A stretch of DNA of 6,674 nucleotides. It comes from Pseudomonadota bacterium (GTDB lineage Bacteria > Pseudomonadota > Alphaproteobacteria > Acetobacterales > Acetobacteraceae). The notes under the pieces were generated by a model. The model searched no databases, was not told the DNA's origin, and saw only the letters and a list, made by a program, of their open reading frames with translations. The stretch spans positions 1 through 6,674 of the forward strand of contig JAFADX010000336.1 in NCBI GenBank assembly GCA_023424475.1, given 5' to 3'. Positions 1-5,605 of this stretch are shown piece by piece. Position 1 is the first letter of the stretch. The number at the start of each line of letters is the position of its first letter. The translations under genes were made by a program, and so were the position numbers.

Positions 1-56
1 CACCCCCACCCGGCCACCCATCCAGGATACTGTCGTCGGGTGGCCGGGTGGGGGTG
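1..56. repeat. Perfect 19-bp inverted repeat with 18-base loop
   Basis: The first 19 bases (CACCCCCACCCGGCCACCC) are the exact reverse complement of bases 38-56, separated by an 18-base spacer at 20-37. The arms are almost all G and C, so the stem would be very stable as RNA or as a DNA cruciform. The left arm begins at the first base of the window, so the repeat could extend further. No T-rich run follows on the plus strand, which argues against a standard intrinsic terminator in that direction; the bases beyond the window on the minus-strand exit side cannot be seen. It lies 94 bases or more past the end of the small lipoprotein gene. It could be a terminator between convergent genes, a structured intergenic repeat, or half of a longer element. 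Confidence 0.85.
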
Positions 57-96
57 CGGGCCGGTGCCGTCTGATCGAAAGAGCTCCAGAGCGGAT

Positions 97-124
97 CCCG
101 GTCAGGTGGAACCACCTGAGCGGG
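97..124. terminator. Dyad hairpin downstream of the lipoprotein gene, possible terminator
   Basis: Bases 97-109 pair with 112-124, with one mismatch (G101 against G120) and two bases between the arms; the inner eight pairs (TCAGGTGG with CCACCTGA) are perfect. It lies 26 bases beyond the stop codon of the minus-strand lipoprotein gene, the right place for a transcription end. Read on the minus strand, the stem is followed by mixed sequence with only a short T run some 15-20 bases later, so it is not a textbook Rho-independent terminator. It could instead be a 3' stabilising hairpin or a protein-binding palindrome. The pairing is seen directly; the role is inferred. Confidence 0.45.
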
Positions 125-150
125 TGAAGATGCTCGCAGGAACAACGGCG

Positions 151-381
151 CTAGCCTGCATCCGCGCGGATCCGCAGGGCCGCCAGGTAGTCACCGCCCC
201 AACCTTGAGGCGCGGGATGCCGCTCCAGCGGTTGCGGCAGGTCGCGAAGCCAGGGCGGCCGCTCATCCGACGGGCCTCCCTGCAACCTCTGCATCGTCCT
301 GCGCGACGAGACATCCGAACAGGCCGTCACGACCCAGGCGACCCCAACCAGAAGCATGATCAGCAGGCGCGTGTGTTGCAT
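151..381 (-). CDS. Small predicted lipoprotein, function unknown
   Basis: This encodes a 76-residue protein that I do not recognise. Residues 1-20 look like a lipoprotein signal peptide: a basic N-end (His3, Arg5), a hydrophobic stretch (about 6-19) and a lipobox VTAC, with Cys21 as the expected lipidated residue. The mature part would be about 56 residues and is rich in Pro, Arg and Gly, with a Trp-containing stretch (PPWLRDLPQPLERHP). It has no recognisable domain and no further membrane segment. The ATG start is supported by a GAGGAA ribosome binding site five bases upstream. Export to the periplasm and anchoring in a membrane is the likely fate. It is transcribed in the same direction as the glycosyltransferase, 181 bases downstream of it, so either a shared transcript or its own promoter is possible. 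The signal peptide and ribosome binding site make it more convincing than a chance reading frame, but no homology is claimed. Confidence 0.72.
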   Translation of the reverse strand: MQHTRLLIMLLVGVAWVVTACSDVSSRRTMQRLQGGPSDERPPWLRDLPQPLERHPAPQGWGGDYLAALRIRADAG

Positions 382-562
382 CCGCGTTCCTCACCGGCGG
401 AGTCGTGTACCATGTTTTGCTCTCCCCCGTGCTCGATCGGCCCATGGCTCCGGGCGAACGGGTGCGATGGGTCGCGGCGAGACGCTCGGCATCTTCAATC
501 GCCATCCCGGTCAACATGCGCTGCGCTGCCATGCCAGGGTCTCCTGCGCGAAGGCCCGGCCG
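382..562. other. Gap between the glycosyltransferase and lipoprotein genes
   Basis: These 181 bases separate two minus-strand genes. I see no convincing terminator after the glycosyltransferase and no clear -35/-10 pair for the lipoprotein. A short minus-strand reading frame starts at ATG 532 behind an AGGAG-like sequence (eight-base spacing) and begins MAAQRMLTGMAIEDAERLAA, but it runs on to 263 across the lipoprotein gene in another frame. It may be a leader peptide, a decayed gene end or chance. Confidence 0.4.
387..392 (-). promoter_or_regulatory. Ribosome binding site of the small lipoprotein gene
   Basis: On the minus strand the sequence GAGGAA ends five bases before the ATG at 381. 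It is a good match to the Shine-Dalgarno core and is one of the main reasons to accept the short gene as real. Confidence 0.65.
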
Positions 563-1615
563 CTACTCCGCGAGGTCCGCCGCGAGCGACAGCAATTCGG
601 CCAGGCAGCGCCCCCATGCGGGGTCCGACATCGAATCCGCCAGCGTCGCGAGCCGCGCGCGGCAACCCGCATCGGCGAGCACCCCGCGAAGCGCCCCCGC
701 CTCGGGATGGTCCAGCATGGTCCCGGACCTGGACGGCAAGCCGATCTGCCCGCCCGTGCCGAGGTATCGGTCGAGCAGGGCCGGCACAGGCGCATGCCGC
801 GCCACCGGCAGCATCGCCCCGCATCCGAGCAGCCGCAGCAACGCAGCCGTCCCGATCAGCGCATCCGCGCCGGCGGCATGCGAAAGCCCCCGCATGGCCC
901 GCGCGCGCATGGTGCCGATCAGCGCGGCCGTCGTCGCCACCCCCTGCTCCGGCGGCAGGTCCCACCAACTGCCATGCGTGTTGTCCGGGCGATAGCGCTT
1001 GCGCACGAGCACCTGCGGGACCCGCCGCAGCTCTCCCTGGCAGGCGAGTTCCATGAGCCACGCCGTGTCCGCCGCGATATCGCCGGGCAGGCCCGCGGGC
1101 AGCAAGGGCCGCCGCGCCGGGTCGGGCAGCCGGAACAGCCCGCGATAGGGCACGCAGGCATAGTGCTGCAGCAGCGTTTCGAGCCGGCGCGCGATCGGAC
1201 CGCCGACGATCTCAGGCTGGGCAAAGGTGATCTCCTGCGTCCCGAAGCCCTCGAGGTCGGCATAGGCGCAGACCGCCGCGGGATGGGCTGCAAGGGTCTC
1301 GTGCAGCGCCGCGAGCCAGCCCCGCGCAGGCAGGTCGTCATGCGGCATGATGGCGAAGTGCTCGGTGGCGACCGCGGAGATCAGCGCATTGGTGTTGCCG
1401 ACCCATCCGAGCCGCCGCTCCTGCACCACGCACGCGAAGCGCGGATCGGCGAGGAAGGGCCCGCAAGCAGCCGCGGTCGCGCCGTCCGCGCCGTCCACCG
1501 AGACCAGGATGCGCAGGTTCGGCACGTCCTGCGCGGCGCAGGCGGCAAGCGTCTCGGCCAGGAAGGCGGTCGCGTTCCACGCCGGGATGCAGAGCGTCGT
1601 GCCGCGTTCCATCAT
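563..1615 (-). CDS. Glycosyltransferase family 2 (GT-A fold) protein
   Basis: This 350-residue protein is a probable cytoplasmic glycosyltransferase that moves a sugar from a nucleotide-sugar donor to an unknown acceptor. The N-terminus has the GT2 beginning TTLCIPAWNATAFLAETLAAC (from residue 6), followed by SVDGADG with Asp41, the position that usually contacts the nucleotide. The metal-binding DXD-type motif appears as PHDD (91-94). A later acidic stretch (DIAADTAWLMELA) and the following RRVPQVLVRKRYRPDNTHGSW match the usual end of the catalytic domain. The roughly 120 C-terminal residues are not recognised. No transmembrane segment is evident. The first ATG (1615) overlaps the stop codon of the oxidoreductase as ATGA; a second ATG follows immediately (1612). 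There is no strong ribosome binding site, which fits translational coupling. Donor and acceptor cannot be read from sequence. The family call is firm; a role in surface glycan or small-molecule glycosylation is inference. Confidence 0.92.
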   Translation of the reverse strand: MMERGTTLCIPAWNATAFLAETLAACAAQDVPNLRILVSVDGADGATAAACGPFLADPRFACVVQERRLGWVGNTNALISAVATEHFAIMPHDDLPARGWLAALHETLAAHPAAVCAYADLEGFGTQEITFAQPEIVGGPIARRLETLLQHYACVPYRGLFRLPDPARRPLLPAGLPGDIAADTAWLMELACQGELRRVPQVLVRKRYRPDNTHGSWWDLPPEQGVATTAALIGTMRARAMRGLSHAAGADALIGTAALLRLLGCGAMLPVARHAPVPALLDRYLGTGGQIGLPSRSGTMLDHPEAGALRGVLADAGCRARLATLADSMSDPAWGRCLAELLSLAADLAE

Positions 1616-2841
1616 GCCGGGATCCGCCGCGCCGGCCCGCCGGGCGCCGCGACGCGCCCGGCAATCGTCAACGCGAGCCAGGGCGCGAGCGAGTACTTGC
1701 CCGTGTCGATACTGTGATGCGCCTCGCGCGAGGCAACCAGCCCCACGTCGCTGCGTTCGTGCAGGCGGCTCGCGCGATCGTCGATATCCGTGCGCCCAAG
1801 CGCATAGATCGCGCCGCCGTCGAGGGTGAGGTCGCGAGCCCCGAGGTCCACCGCGGCGCGGACGGATGGGCAGAGCCCTGCCACCCCCTCGAGCATCGCG
1901 CGCGCGATGCCCGGCGCATCGAGGGCCGCGCGCATGCGCTGCCAGTCGCTCTGCCGCAGGTCGCGCGTGGTGCCGATCATGCCGGCCGGATACCACGACA
2001 GGAAAAGCCGGCCGTCCGGCCAGGTGACGATGTCGCCGAAGGGGCCGAGCACGAAAGTGACGGAAGGCGGCGCCGGCGCATGCGTGACGCGGCGCGTCCG
2101 CAAGCCGAGCTTGTAGCGCGTCAGGAACTCGCCCGGGGGTGCGAGGCCCGAGGCCGCGTCCACGGCCGCGCGGTTCGCCCACAGGCAGTTCAGAACCGCC
2201 GCGAAGCGCCCCTCGCGCCGTGCCGTCCCGCCCTCGGTGCCGCGCACATGCCGGCCGCCGCGCCCATCGGCTTCGGTTGCCTCCACCGTGAATCCGCAGC
2301 GCAGGGTGATCCGGGGCTCCGCCGAGACCGCGTCGCGCAACAGGCCTGCCACGCCATGCGTGTCGATCGCCGGCTCGCCGGTCTCGAAGGCGGCGACGAT
2401 CCGGGCGGGATCGAACAGCGCCTCGCGCGCCGCACGCCGCAGCGGGCGATGCGCGACCCATGATTTCGGCCCGCTCCAGGCCTCCGCCACGCGGGCGAAA
2501 TGCGCCTCGACGGCTTCCGCCGGCACCTGGCTGTCGCGGTGCACGGCGTAGAGAAAGGGCTCGGAGAGCAGGCGCTCGAGAGCCGCGCGCGGGACCCAGC
2601 GCGCGAGCACCGGCAGGAACGCCGCACTGCCCTGCTGCATGCGCCGGGCGGTGCGGAGCGAAGGGTCGGACGCATAGACGAAGCCGAGGTGAAGCTTGCC
2701 CTCGCAATGCAGGCTCGCTTCGAGCATCGGCGCCTCGCGCCTCTCGTACAGGATGACGCGGCAGCCTCGCTCGGCGAGGGCGAGGGCGGCACAACACCCC
2801 ATGATGCCGGCGCCGAGGACGGCGATCGGGGCGTCGTTCAC
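1612..2841 (-). CDS. FAD-dependent oxidoreductase (DAO-like family)
   Basis: This is a protein of about 409 residues with a Rossmann dinucleotide-binding motif at its very start: IAVLGAGIMG (6-15, the GxGxxG pattern), with acidic Glu33 ending the second strand (VILYERRE), where FAD ribose is held. A second characteristic stretch is EGKLHLGFVYA (47-57). Near the C-terminus, GLVASREAHHSIDTGKYSLA precedes a last hydrophobic helix. This arrangement fits the D-amino-acid-oxidase-like FAD superfamily; the substrate is unknown. No signal peptide is seen, so it should be cytoplasmic. I chose GTG 2841 because it puts the FAD motif at the N-terminus as usual for the family. An in-frame ATG at 2895 would add 18 residues rich in His, Ala and Pro; neither start has a good ribosome binding site. 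The gene ends in an ATGA overlap with the glycosyltransferase, suggesting the two act on the same product. Confidence 0.9.
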   Translation of the reverse strand: MNDAPIAVLGAGIMGCCAALALAERGCRVILYERREAPMLEASLHCEGKLHLGFVYASDPSLRTARRMQQGSAAFLPVLARWVPRAALERLLSEPFLYAVHRDSQVPAEAVEAHFARVAEAWSGPKSWVAHRPLRRAAREALFDPARIVAAFETGEPAIDTHGVAGLLRDAVSAEPRITLRCGFTVEATEADGRGGRHVRGTEGGTARREGRFAAVLNCLWANRAAVDAASGLAPPGEFLTRYKLGLRTRRVTHAPAPPSVTFVLGPFGDIVTWPDGRLFLSWYPAGMIGTTRDLRQSDWQRMRAALDAPGIARAMLEGVAGLCPSVRAAVDLGARDLTLDGGAIYALGRTDIDDRASRLHERSDVGLVASREAHHSIDTGKYSLAPWLALTIAGRVAAPGGPARRIPA

Positions 2842-3357
2842 CGAAGGATCATGCCCGGCCGCCGGACGTGGCGCTGCTGCATGGCGGTGCGCCATGTCCG
2901 GCGCGATACCGGTGGTGCGAAGGGACGTCCATACCGTTTCGGACTTCGCATGCCGCCGCGGGCGGGGCAAGCGGCGGAGGCGCGGTCCGTGCCCGCCGCG
3001 CCTCATGCCGCCAGGCGCCTCCGGAAAGCCGGAAACCCGCTGCCGCCCAACGGCCGCGAGGCGGCGTGATGGGTGCTTCGGCGTCCTGATGGCCGCCTTC
3101 ACGGAAGATCGCTGCCGCCGCTTCGACAAGGACCGGCGACAGCGCGATCGCATGGCCGGCCGACGAACGATCCTGCCGGGGGAACAGCGCCCGTGCCTCC
3201 CGCCGGACAGCCCGGTTGCCGGTGCGGGCGACCGTGCCGGGGCCGGCCCCCTTGCGCCCGAGACGCCACGGTTCATTCGCTTGCGGCCGGCCACCGCGAC
3301 ATGTAGGCCGCCGCAATGAGCATTGTGCCATGCGGCGCTCACAATGGCGCGCTGCCA
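2842..3357. other. Divergent intergenic region
   Basis: About 500 bases lie between the outward-facing oxidoreductase and binding-protein genes, so promoters for both must lie here or further away. I found no confident -35/-10 pair. Visible structure includes a 9-bp inverted repeat (GAGGCGCGG 2977-2985 with CCGCGCCTC 2996-3004), a 12-base palindrome GGGGCCGGCCCC (3239-3250), two copies of ATACCG 25 bases apart (2906 and 2931), and an operator-like dyad beside the binding-protein start. Several reading frames cross the region on both strands, but their products are Arg/Pro/Ala-rich, lack ribosome binding sites and do not show the position-specific base use expected of genes in such DNA. I see no gene or recognisable gene remnant here. 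Confidence 0.6.
3321..3346. promoter_or_regulatory. Operator-like inverted repeat at the tctC-type gene start
   Basis: CATTGTG (3321-3327) and CACAATG (3340-3346) are exact reverse complements separated by 12 bases, so their centres are 19 bases apart, close to two helical turns. The dyad ends 11 bases before the chosen ATG at 3358. A dimeric regulator bound here could block transcription or initiation; as RNA the same arms could fold over the translation start. A partly overlapping CAATG/CATTG pair occurs at 3314-3325. The match is short enough to arise by chance, and the regulator is unknown. Confidence 0.35.
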
Positions 3358-4371
3358 ATGAGAACCGGCCTGACCCGGCGGCACGCCATCGGCGGTGCCT
3401 GCCTGCTGACGGCCCCCGCCTTCCGGCGCGCCTCGGCGCAGCAGGGTATCCGCTTCATCTGCCCTTTCCCCGCGGGCGGCATCGTCGACACGGTCATGCG
3501 GGGAATGGCGGATGAGCTCGGTGAAGCCCTGCAGCAGACGGTCCTCATCGACAATCGTCCCGGCGCGAACGGCGCCCTGGCGATGCGGCAGCTCCTCGCC
3601 GCGCCCCCGGATGGGCGCACCTGGGCGATGGCGACGCTCGGCAGCACCCTGGGCATGATGACGAATCCCGCGGCGGCCGGCTCCCTGCGGGACGTCCAGG
3701 CCGTGGCGCTCGTTGCGACGGACATCTCGGTCCTGGTGGTGCCGGCGGCATCGCCCTTCGACGGCCTCGCGCAGCTGCTGGGCGAAGCCGCGCGCAAGCC
3801 CGGTGGCCTGTCCTACCTCCGGACGGGCGAAGCAAGCCTCGCCCATCTCGTCGTCGGATGCCTGAGCCGCGGCGCGGAAGCGGAGGTGCTGGCGGTGGAC
3901 TACCGCGGCCAGCCGGCGGGAATCGTCGATCTGCTGGCCGGGCGGATCGACCTCGCGGTCCTGAACATCGGGCTGGCCGTGCCGCACATCCGCGATCGGC
4001 GGCTGCGGCCGCTCGCCCTGGTCGGCGCGCGGCGCGCCGCCGCGTTGCCCGAGGTGCCGACCCTCCAGGAACTCGGCTTCACCGATGCGAATGTCGAATC
4101 CTGGGCCATGGCGGTGGTGCGCGCCGGCACGCCGCCGGGCCGGCTGGGCGCCGTTTCCCGCGCCTTCCAAAGCGCCTTGAGCAAGGATGCGGTGCGCGCG
4201 CGCCTGGCCGATGCCGGCGTCATCCCGGCGGATGCCGGCGGCGTCGGCGAAGCCGCGCTGCGGCTGATGCGGGCCGCGGCGCGGAGCGGCCGGCTGCTCG
4301 CGGCGATCGGGCTGGGCGCCGCGGCCGGCGCATCATCGGCGGACGCCTGCCGTGCGCCGGGCCGGCAATGA
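3358..4371 (+). CDS. Tripartite tricarboxylate transporter (Bug/TctC) substrate-binding protein
   Basis: This 337-residue protein belongs to the Bug family of periplasmic solute-binding proteins, which capture small carboxylates or related compounds. Family signatures are clear: PFPAGGIVDTVMRGMADEL (36-54), the VLIDNRPGANG segment soon after, PPDGRTWAMAT, then DLLAGRIDLAV and ALPEVPTLQELGF. The N-terminus is a Tat-like signal with Arg7-Arg8, a hydrophobic core and probable cleavage after ASA (25-27). The length is normal once the signal is included. ATG 3358 is chosen because it starts this signal; an in-frame ATG at 3316 would only add 14 non-signal residues and place the upstream dyad inside the gene. 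The ribosome binding site is weak. No TctA or TctB membrane gene is in view, as is usual for the many orphan Bug proteins. Cys15 in the hydrophobic core is slightly odd but is not a good lipobox. The ligand cannot be deduced. Confidence 0.94.
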   Translation: MRTGLTRRHAIGGACLLTAPAFRRASAQQGIRFICPFPAGGIVDTVMRGMADELGEALQQTVLIDNRPGANGALAMRQLLAAPPDGRTWAMATLGSTLGMMTNPAAAGSLRDVQAVALVATDISVLVVPAASPFDGLAQLLGEAARKPGGLSYLRTGEASLAHLVVGCLSRGAEAEVLAVDYRGQPAGIVDLLAGRIDLAVLNIGLAVPHIRDRRLRPLALVGARRAAALPEVPTLQELGFTDANVESWAMAVVRAGTPPGRLGAVSRAFQSALSKDAVRARLADAGVIPADAGGVGEAALRLMRAAARSGRLLAAIGLGAAAGASSADACRAPGRQ

Positions 4372-4429
4372 TTCTGGATGATGTTGCGCCGCGCCCTGCG
4401 CTATCCGGGACCGGCATGCGGAGCGGACC

Positions 4430-4436
4430 GGAGGAG
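4430..4436 (+). promoter_or_regulatory. Strong ribosome binding site of the AraC-family gene
   Basis: GGAGGAG lies five bases before ATG 4442 and is a near-ideal Shine-Dalgarno sequence. It fixes the start of the regulator and suggests efficient independent initiation, although the gene is only 70 bases behind the binding-protein gene and may share its transcript. Confidence 0.8.
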
Positions 4437-4441
4437 CGGCC

Positions 4442-5419
4442 ATGGCGAGCGCGGGGCAGAGGCGGAGCTTCAGCGATCCGGAGGAGGTCCCCGGCTGGTT
4501 CCCGCATTGCCATGTGTCGGTCCGGCCCAGCCTGCGCGGCCCCTTCCGCATGCGGGTCGCCCAGGCGGCGCTGCCCGACATCGCCCTGGCGCATACGATG
4601 GAGGTGTCGCCGCGGCGGGCGCTCATGTCGTTCCGCCCCGACCGGGTCTATTTCCGCGTCGTCGCGCCCGGCGATCGGCCGAAGATCAGGAACGGGCGGG
4701 AGGACGTGCCCGGCACCGTCGCGATCGGACCGGCCGAATTCAGCACCGACGACGTGACCACGGGCCCGAGCGTCTCGCGCTCGCTGTCCGTGCCGATCAC
4801 GACGATGCTGGCGCGGGCGGAGCGGCTGCTCGATGGGCCCGCACCTTTCGCCGGAGACGCGGCCCGATCGGTCAGGCCGCCGGCGCCTGTCCTGGCAAGG
4901 CTGGTACGCCTGCACCGGGAGATCATCGCGACGGCCGGCGACGCGGCGGCGCCAAGCGCCGCCATGAGCGCCGATCTCTGGGAGATCCTGACCGAGATCC
5001 TGCTGTCGGCGGAACCCGACCCCCGCCCGATGCGGGCCGCGCGCGAGCGCGTCACCTTGCGTCGCGCGGCCGACTTCATTCAGGCCAATGACGACCGGCC
5101 CGTCGCGCTGTGGGAACTCTGCGGGGCGGCCGGCTGCTCGGCGAAGACCCTGGAGGTGGCGTTCCTGCGCAGCATCGGGGAGACGCCCAACCGGTACATG
5201 AGGCGCTGGCGGCTGTGGCGTGCCCGCGATGCTCTGCGCGCAGCCGACCCGGCCGAGGCCACGGTGTCGGAGATCGCCGTCGCCCACGGCTTCTGGGAAC
5301 TCGGCCGCTTCGCCGGCGCCTATCGCCGGATGTTCGGCGAGAGTCCCTCCGCCACCCTGCGCGCCGCGGCCTCGCACCGCCCGGCGAATCGTGCGCCCGA
5401 CGTTACGATTTCTGCATAG
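4442..5419 (+). CDS. AraC-family transcriptional regulator
   Basis: This 325-residue protein has the usual two-part AraC layout. The C-terminal DNA-binding domain spans roughly residues 205-305: the first helix-turn-helix includes VALWELCGAAGCSAKTLEVAF (from 221), followed by the family's linker-like stretch GETPNRYMRRWRLWRARDAL, and the second helix-turn-helix includes VSEIAVAHGFWELGRFAGAY, ending in RRMFGESPSATLR. The first 195 or so residues form a ligand-sensing or dimerisation region that resembles the beta-rich AraC-binding type; its effector is not recognisable. It acts in the cytoplasm on DNA. The gene sits 70 bases after the binding-protein gene and 186 bases before the FGE-like gene, all on one strand, so either is a plausible target. 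The dyad at 3321-3346 and the gap at 5420-5605 are candidate binding regions. Family assignment is firm; the targets are inferred. Confidence 0.95.
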   Translation: MASAGQRRSFSDPEEVPGWFPHCHVSVRPSLRGPFRMRVAQAALPDIALAHTMEVSPRRALMSFRPDRVYFRVVAPGDRPKIRNGREDVPGTVAIGPAEFSTDDVTTGPSVSRSLSVPITTMLARAERLLDGPAPFAGDAARSVRPPAPVLARLVRLHREIIATAGDAAAPSAAMSADLWEILTEILLSAEPDPRPMRAARERVTLRRAADFIQANDDRPVALWELCGAAGCSAKTLEVAFLRSIGETPNRYMRRWRLWRARDALRAADPAEATVSEIAVAHGFWELGRFAGAYRRMFGESPSATLRAAASHRPANRAPDVTISA

Positions 5420-5528
5420 TCACCCTGGGGCCGAGCGCTCAGGCTTTGCCGCGTCGCAGGATGTGGTGGGTGCGTGAGGGATGACAGCGAGAGCCGGGTC
5501 GGGGCGATGCGGTCGGGCACGGAACGGC

Positions 5529-5558
5529 TTGCCATCGATCCGGGCTCGCAAGACTATC
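5529..5558 (+). promoter_or_regulatory. Candidate sigma-70-type promoter for the FGE-like gene
   Basis: TTGCCA (5529-5534) and ACTATC (5553-5558) are separated by 18 bases and stand about 48 bases before ATG 5606. TTGCCA agrees well with the -35 consensus; ACTATC is a poor -10. If used, transcription would begin inside the open extension of the reading frame, supporting the later start codon. This is a weak call. Confidence 0.22.
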
Positions 5559-5594
5559 GTCTCGTAGATGGGTGGCCTGCCGCCCCGTCCAGCC

Positions 5595-5598
5595 GGAG
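5595..5598 (+). promoter_or_regulatory. Ribosome binding site that decides the FGE-like start
   Basis: GGAG lies seven bases before ATG 5606, the best-placed Shine-Dalgarno match among the candidate starts. GTG 5474 and ATG 5507 have poorer sites, the latter only a G-rich run. The choice also places PLPGGTFLMGSD near the N-terminus, as usual for this family. Confidence 0.55.
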
Positions 5599-5605
5599 TT
5601 CGGGC

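Larger units (their letters stand above)
5420..5605. other. Gap between the AraC-family and FGE-like genes
   Basis: These 186 bases hold no convincing gene. The FGE-like reading frame stays open back to a GTG at 5474, but the translated extension does not resemble the family and lacks a good ribosome binding site. A weak promoter-like pair lies at 5529-5558. No clear terminator follows the regulator gene. Confidence 0.5.

Noticed and set aside
160..171. 12-base palindrome ATCCGCGCGGAT
   Set aside because: It lies inside the lipoprotein coding region, is short, and such palindromes are common by chance in GC-rich sequence.
356..1717. A 453-codon plus-strand open frame opposite the glycosyltransferase
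   Set aside because: It lies antisense to a gene with clear GT2 motifs. Its product is Arg/Pro/His/Gln-rich with no domain, as expected for shadow frames in GC-rich DNA.
1616..2797. The glycosyltransferase frame stays open upstream across the oxidoreductase gene
   Set aside because: The translation is Arg/Ala/Gly-rich and featureless, while the GT2 domain begins right at the ATG at 1615. The extension is a shadow of the oxidoreductase gene.
3090..3319. A plus-strand frame in the intergenic region beginning MAAFTEDRCRRFDKDRRQRD
   Set aside because: It has no ribosome binding site. Counting by eye, the G+C of its three codon positions differs too little for a gene in such GC-rich DNA, and the second half is Pro/Ala-rich and featureless.
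2842..4170. The minus-strand frame of the oxidoreductase stays open far upstream, antisense to the binding-protein gene
   Set aside because: The FAD motif defines the true N-terminus near 2841; the upstream translation is low-complexity, Arg/Gly-rich and antisense to a well-supported Bug-family gene.
4220..5377. A 385-codon minus-strand open frame opposite the AraC-family gene
   Set aside because: It is antisense to a clear AraC protein with a strong ribosome binding site, and its translation has no recognisable domain.
5423..5442. Possible terminator hairpin after the AraC-family stop, around GAGCGCTC
   Set aside because: Only four pairs form on each side and there is no T run, so it does not support a terminator call.
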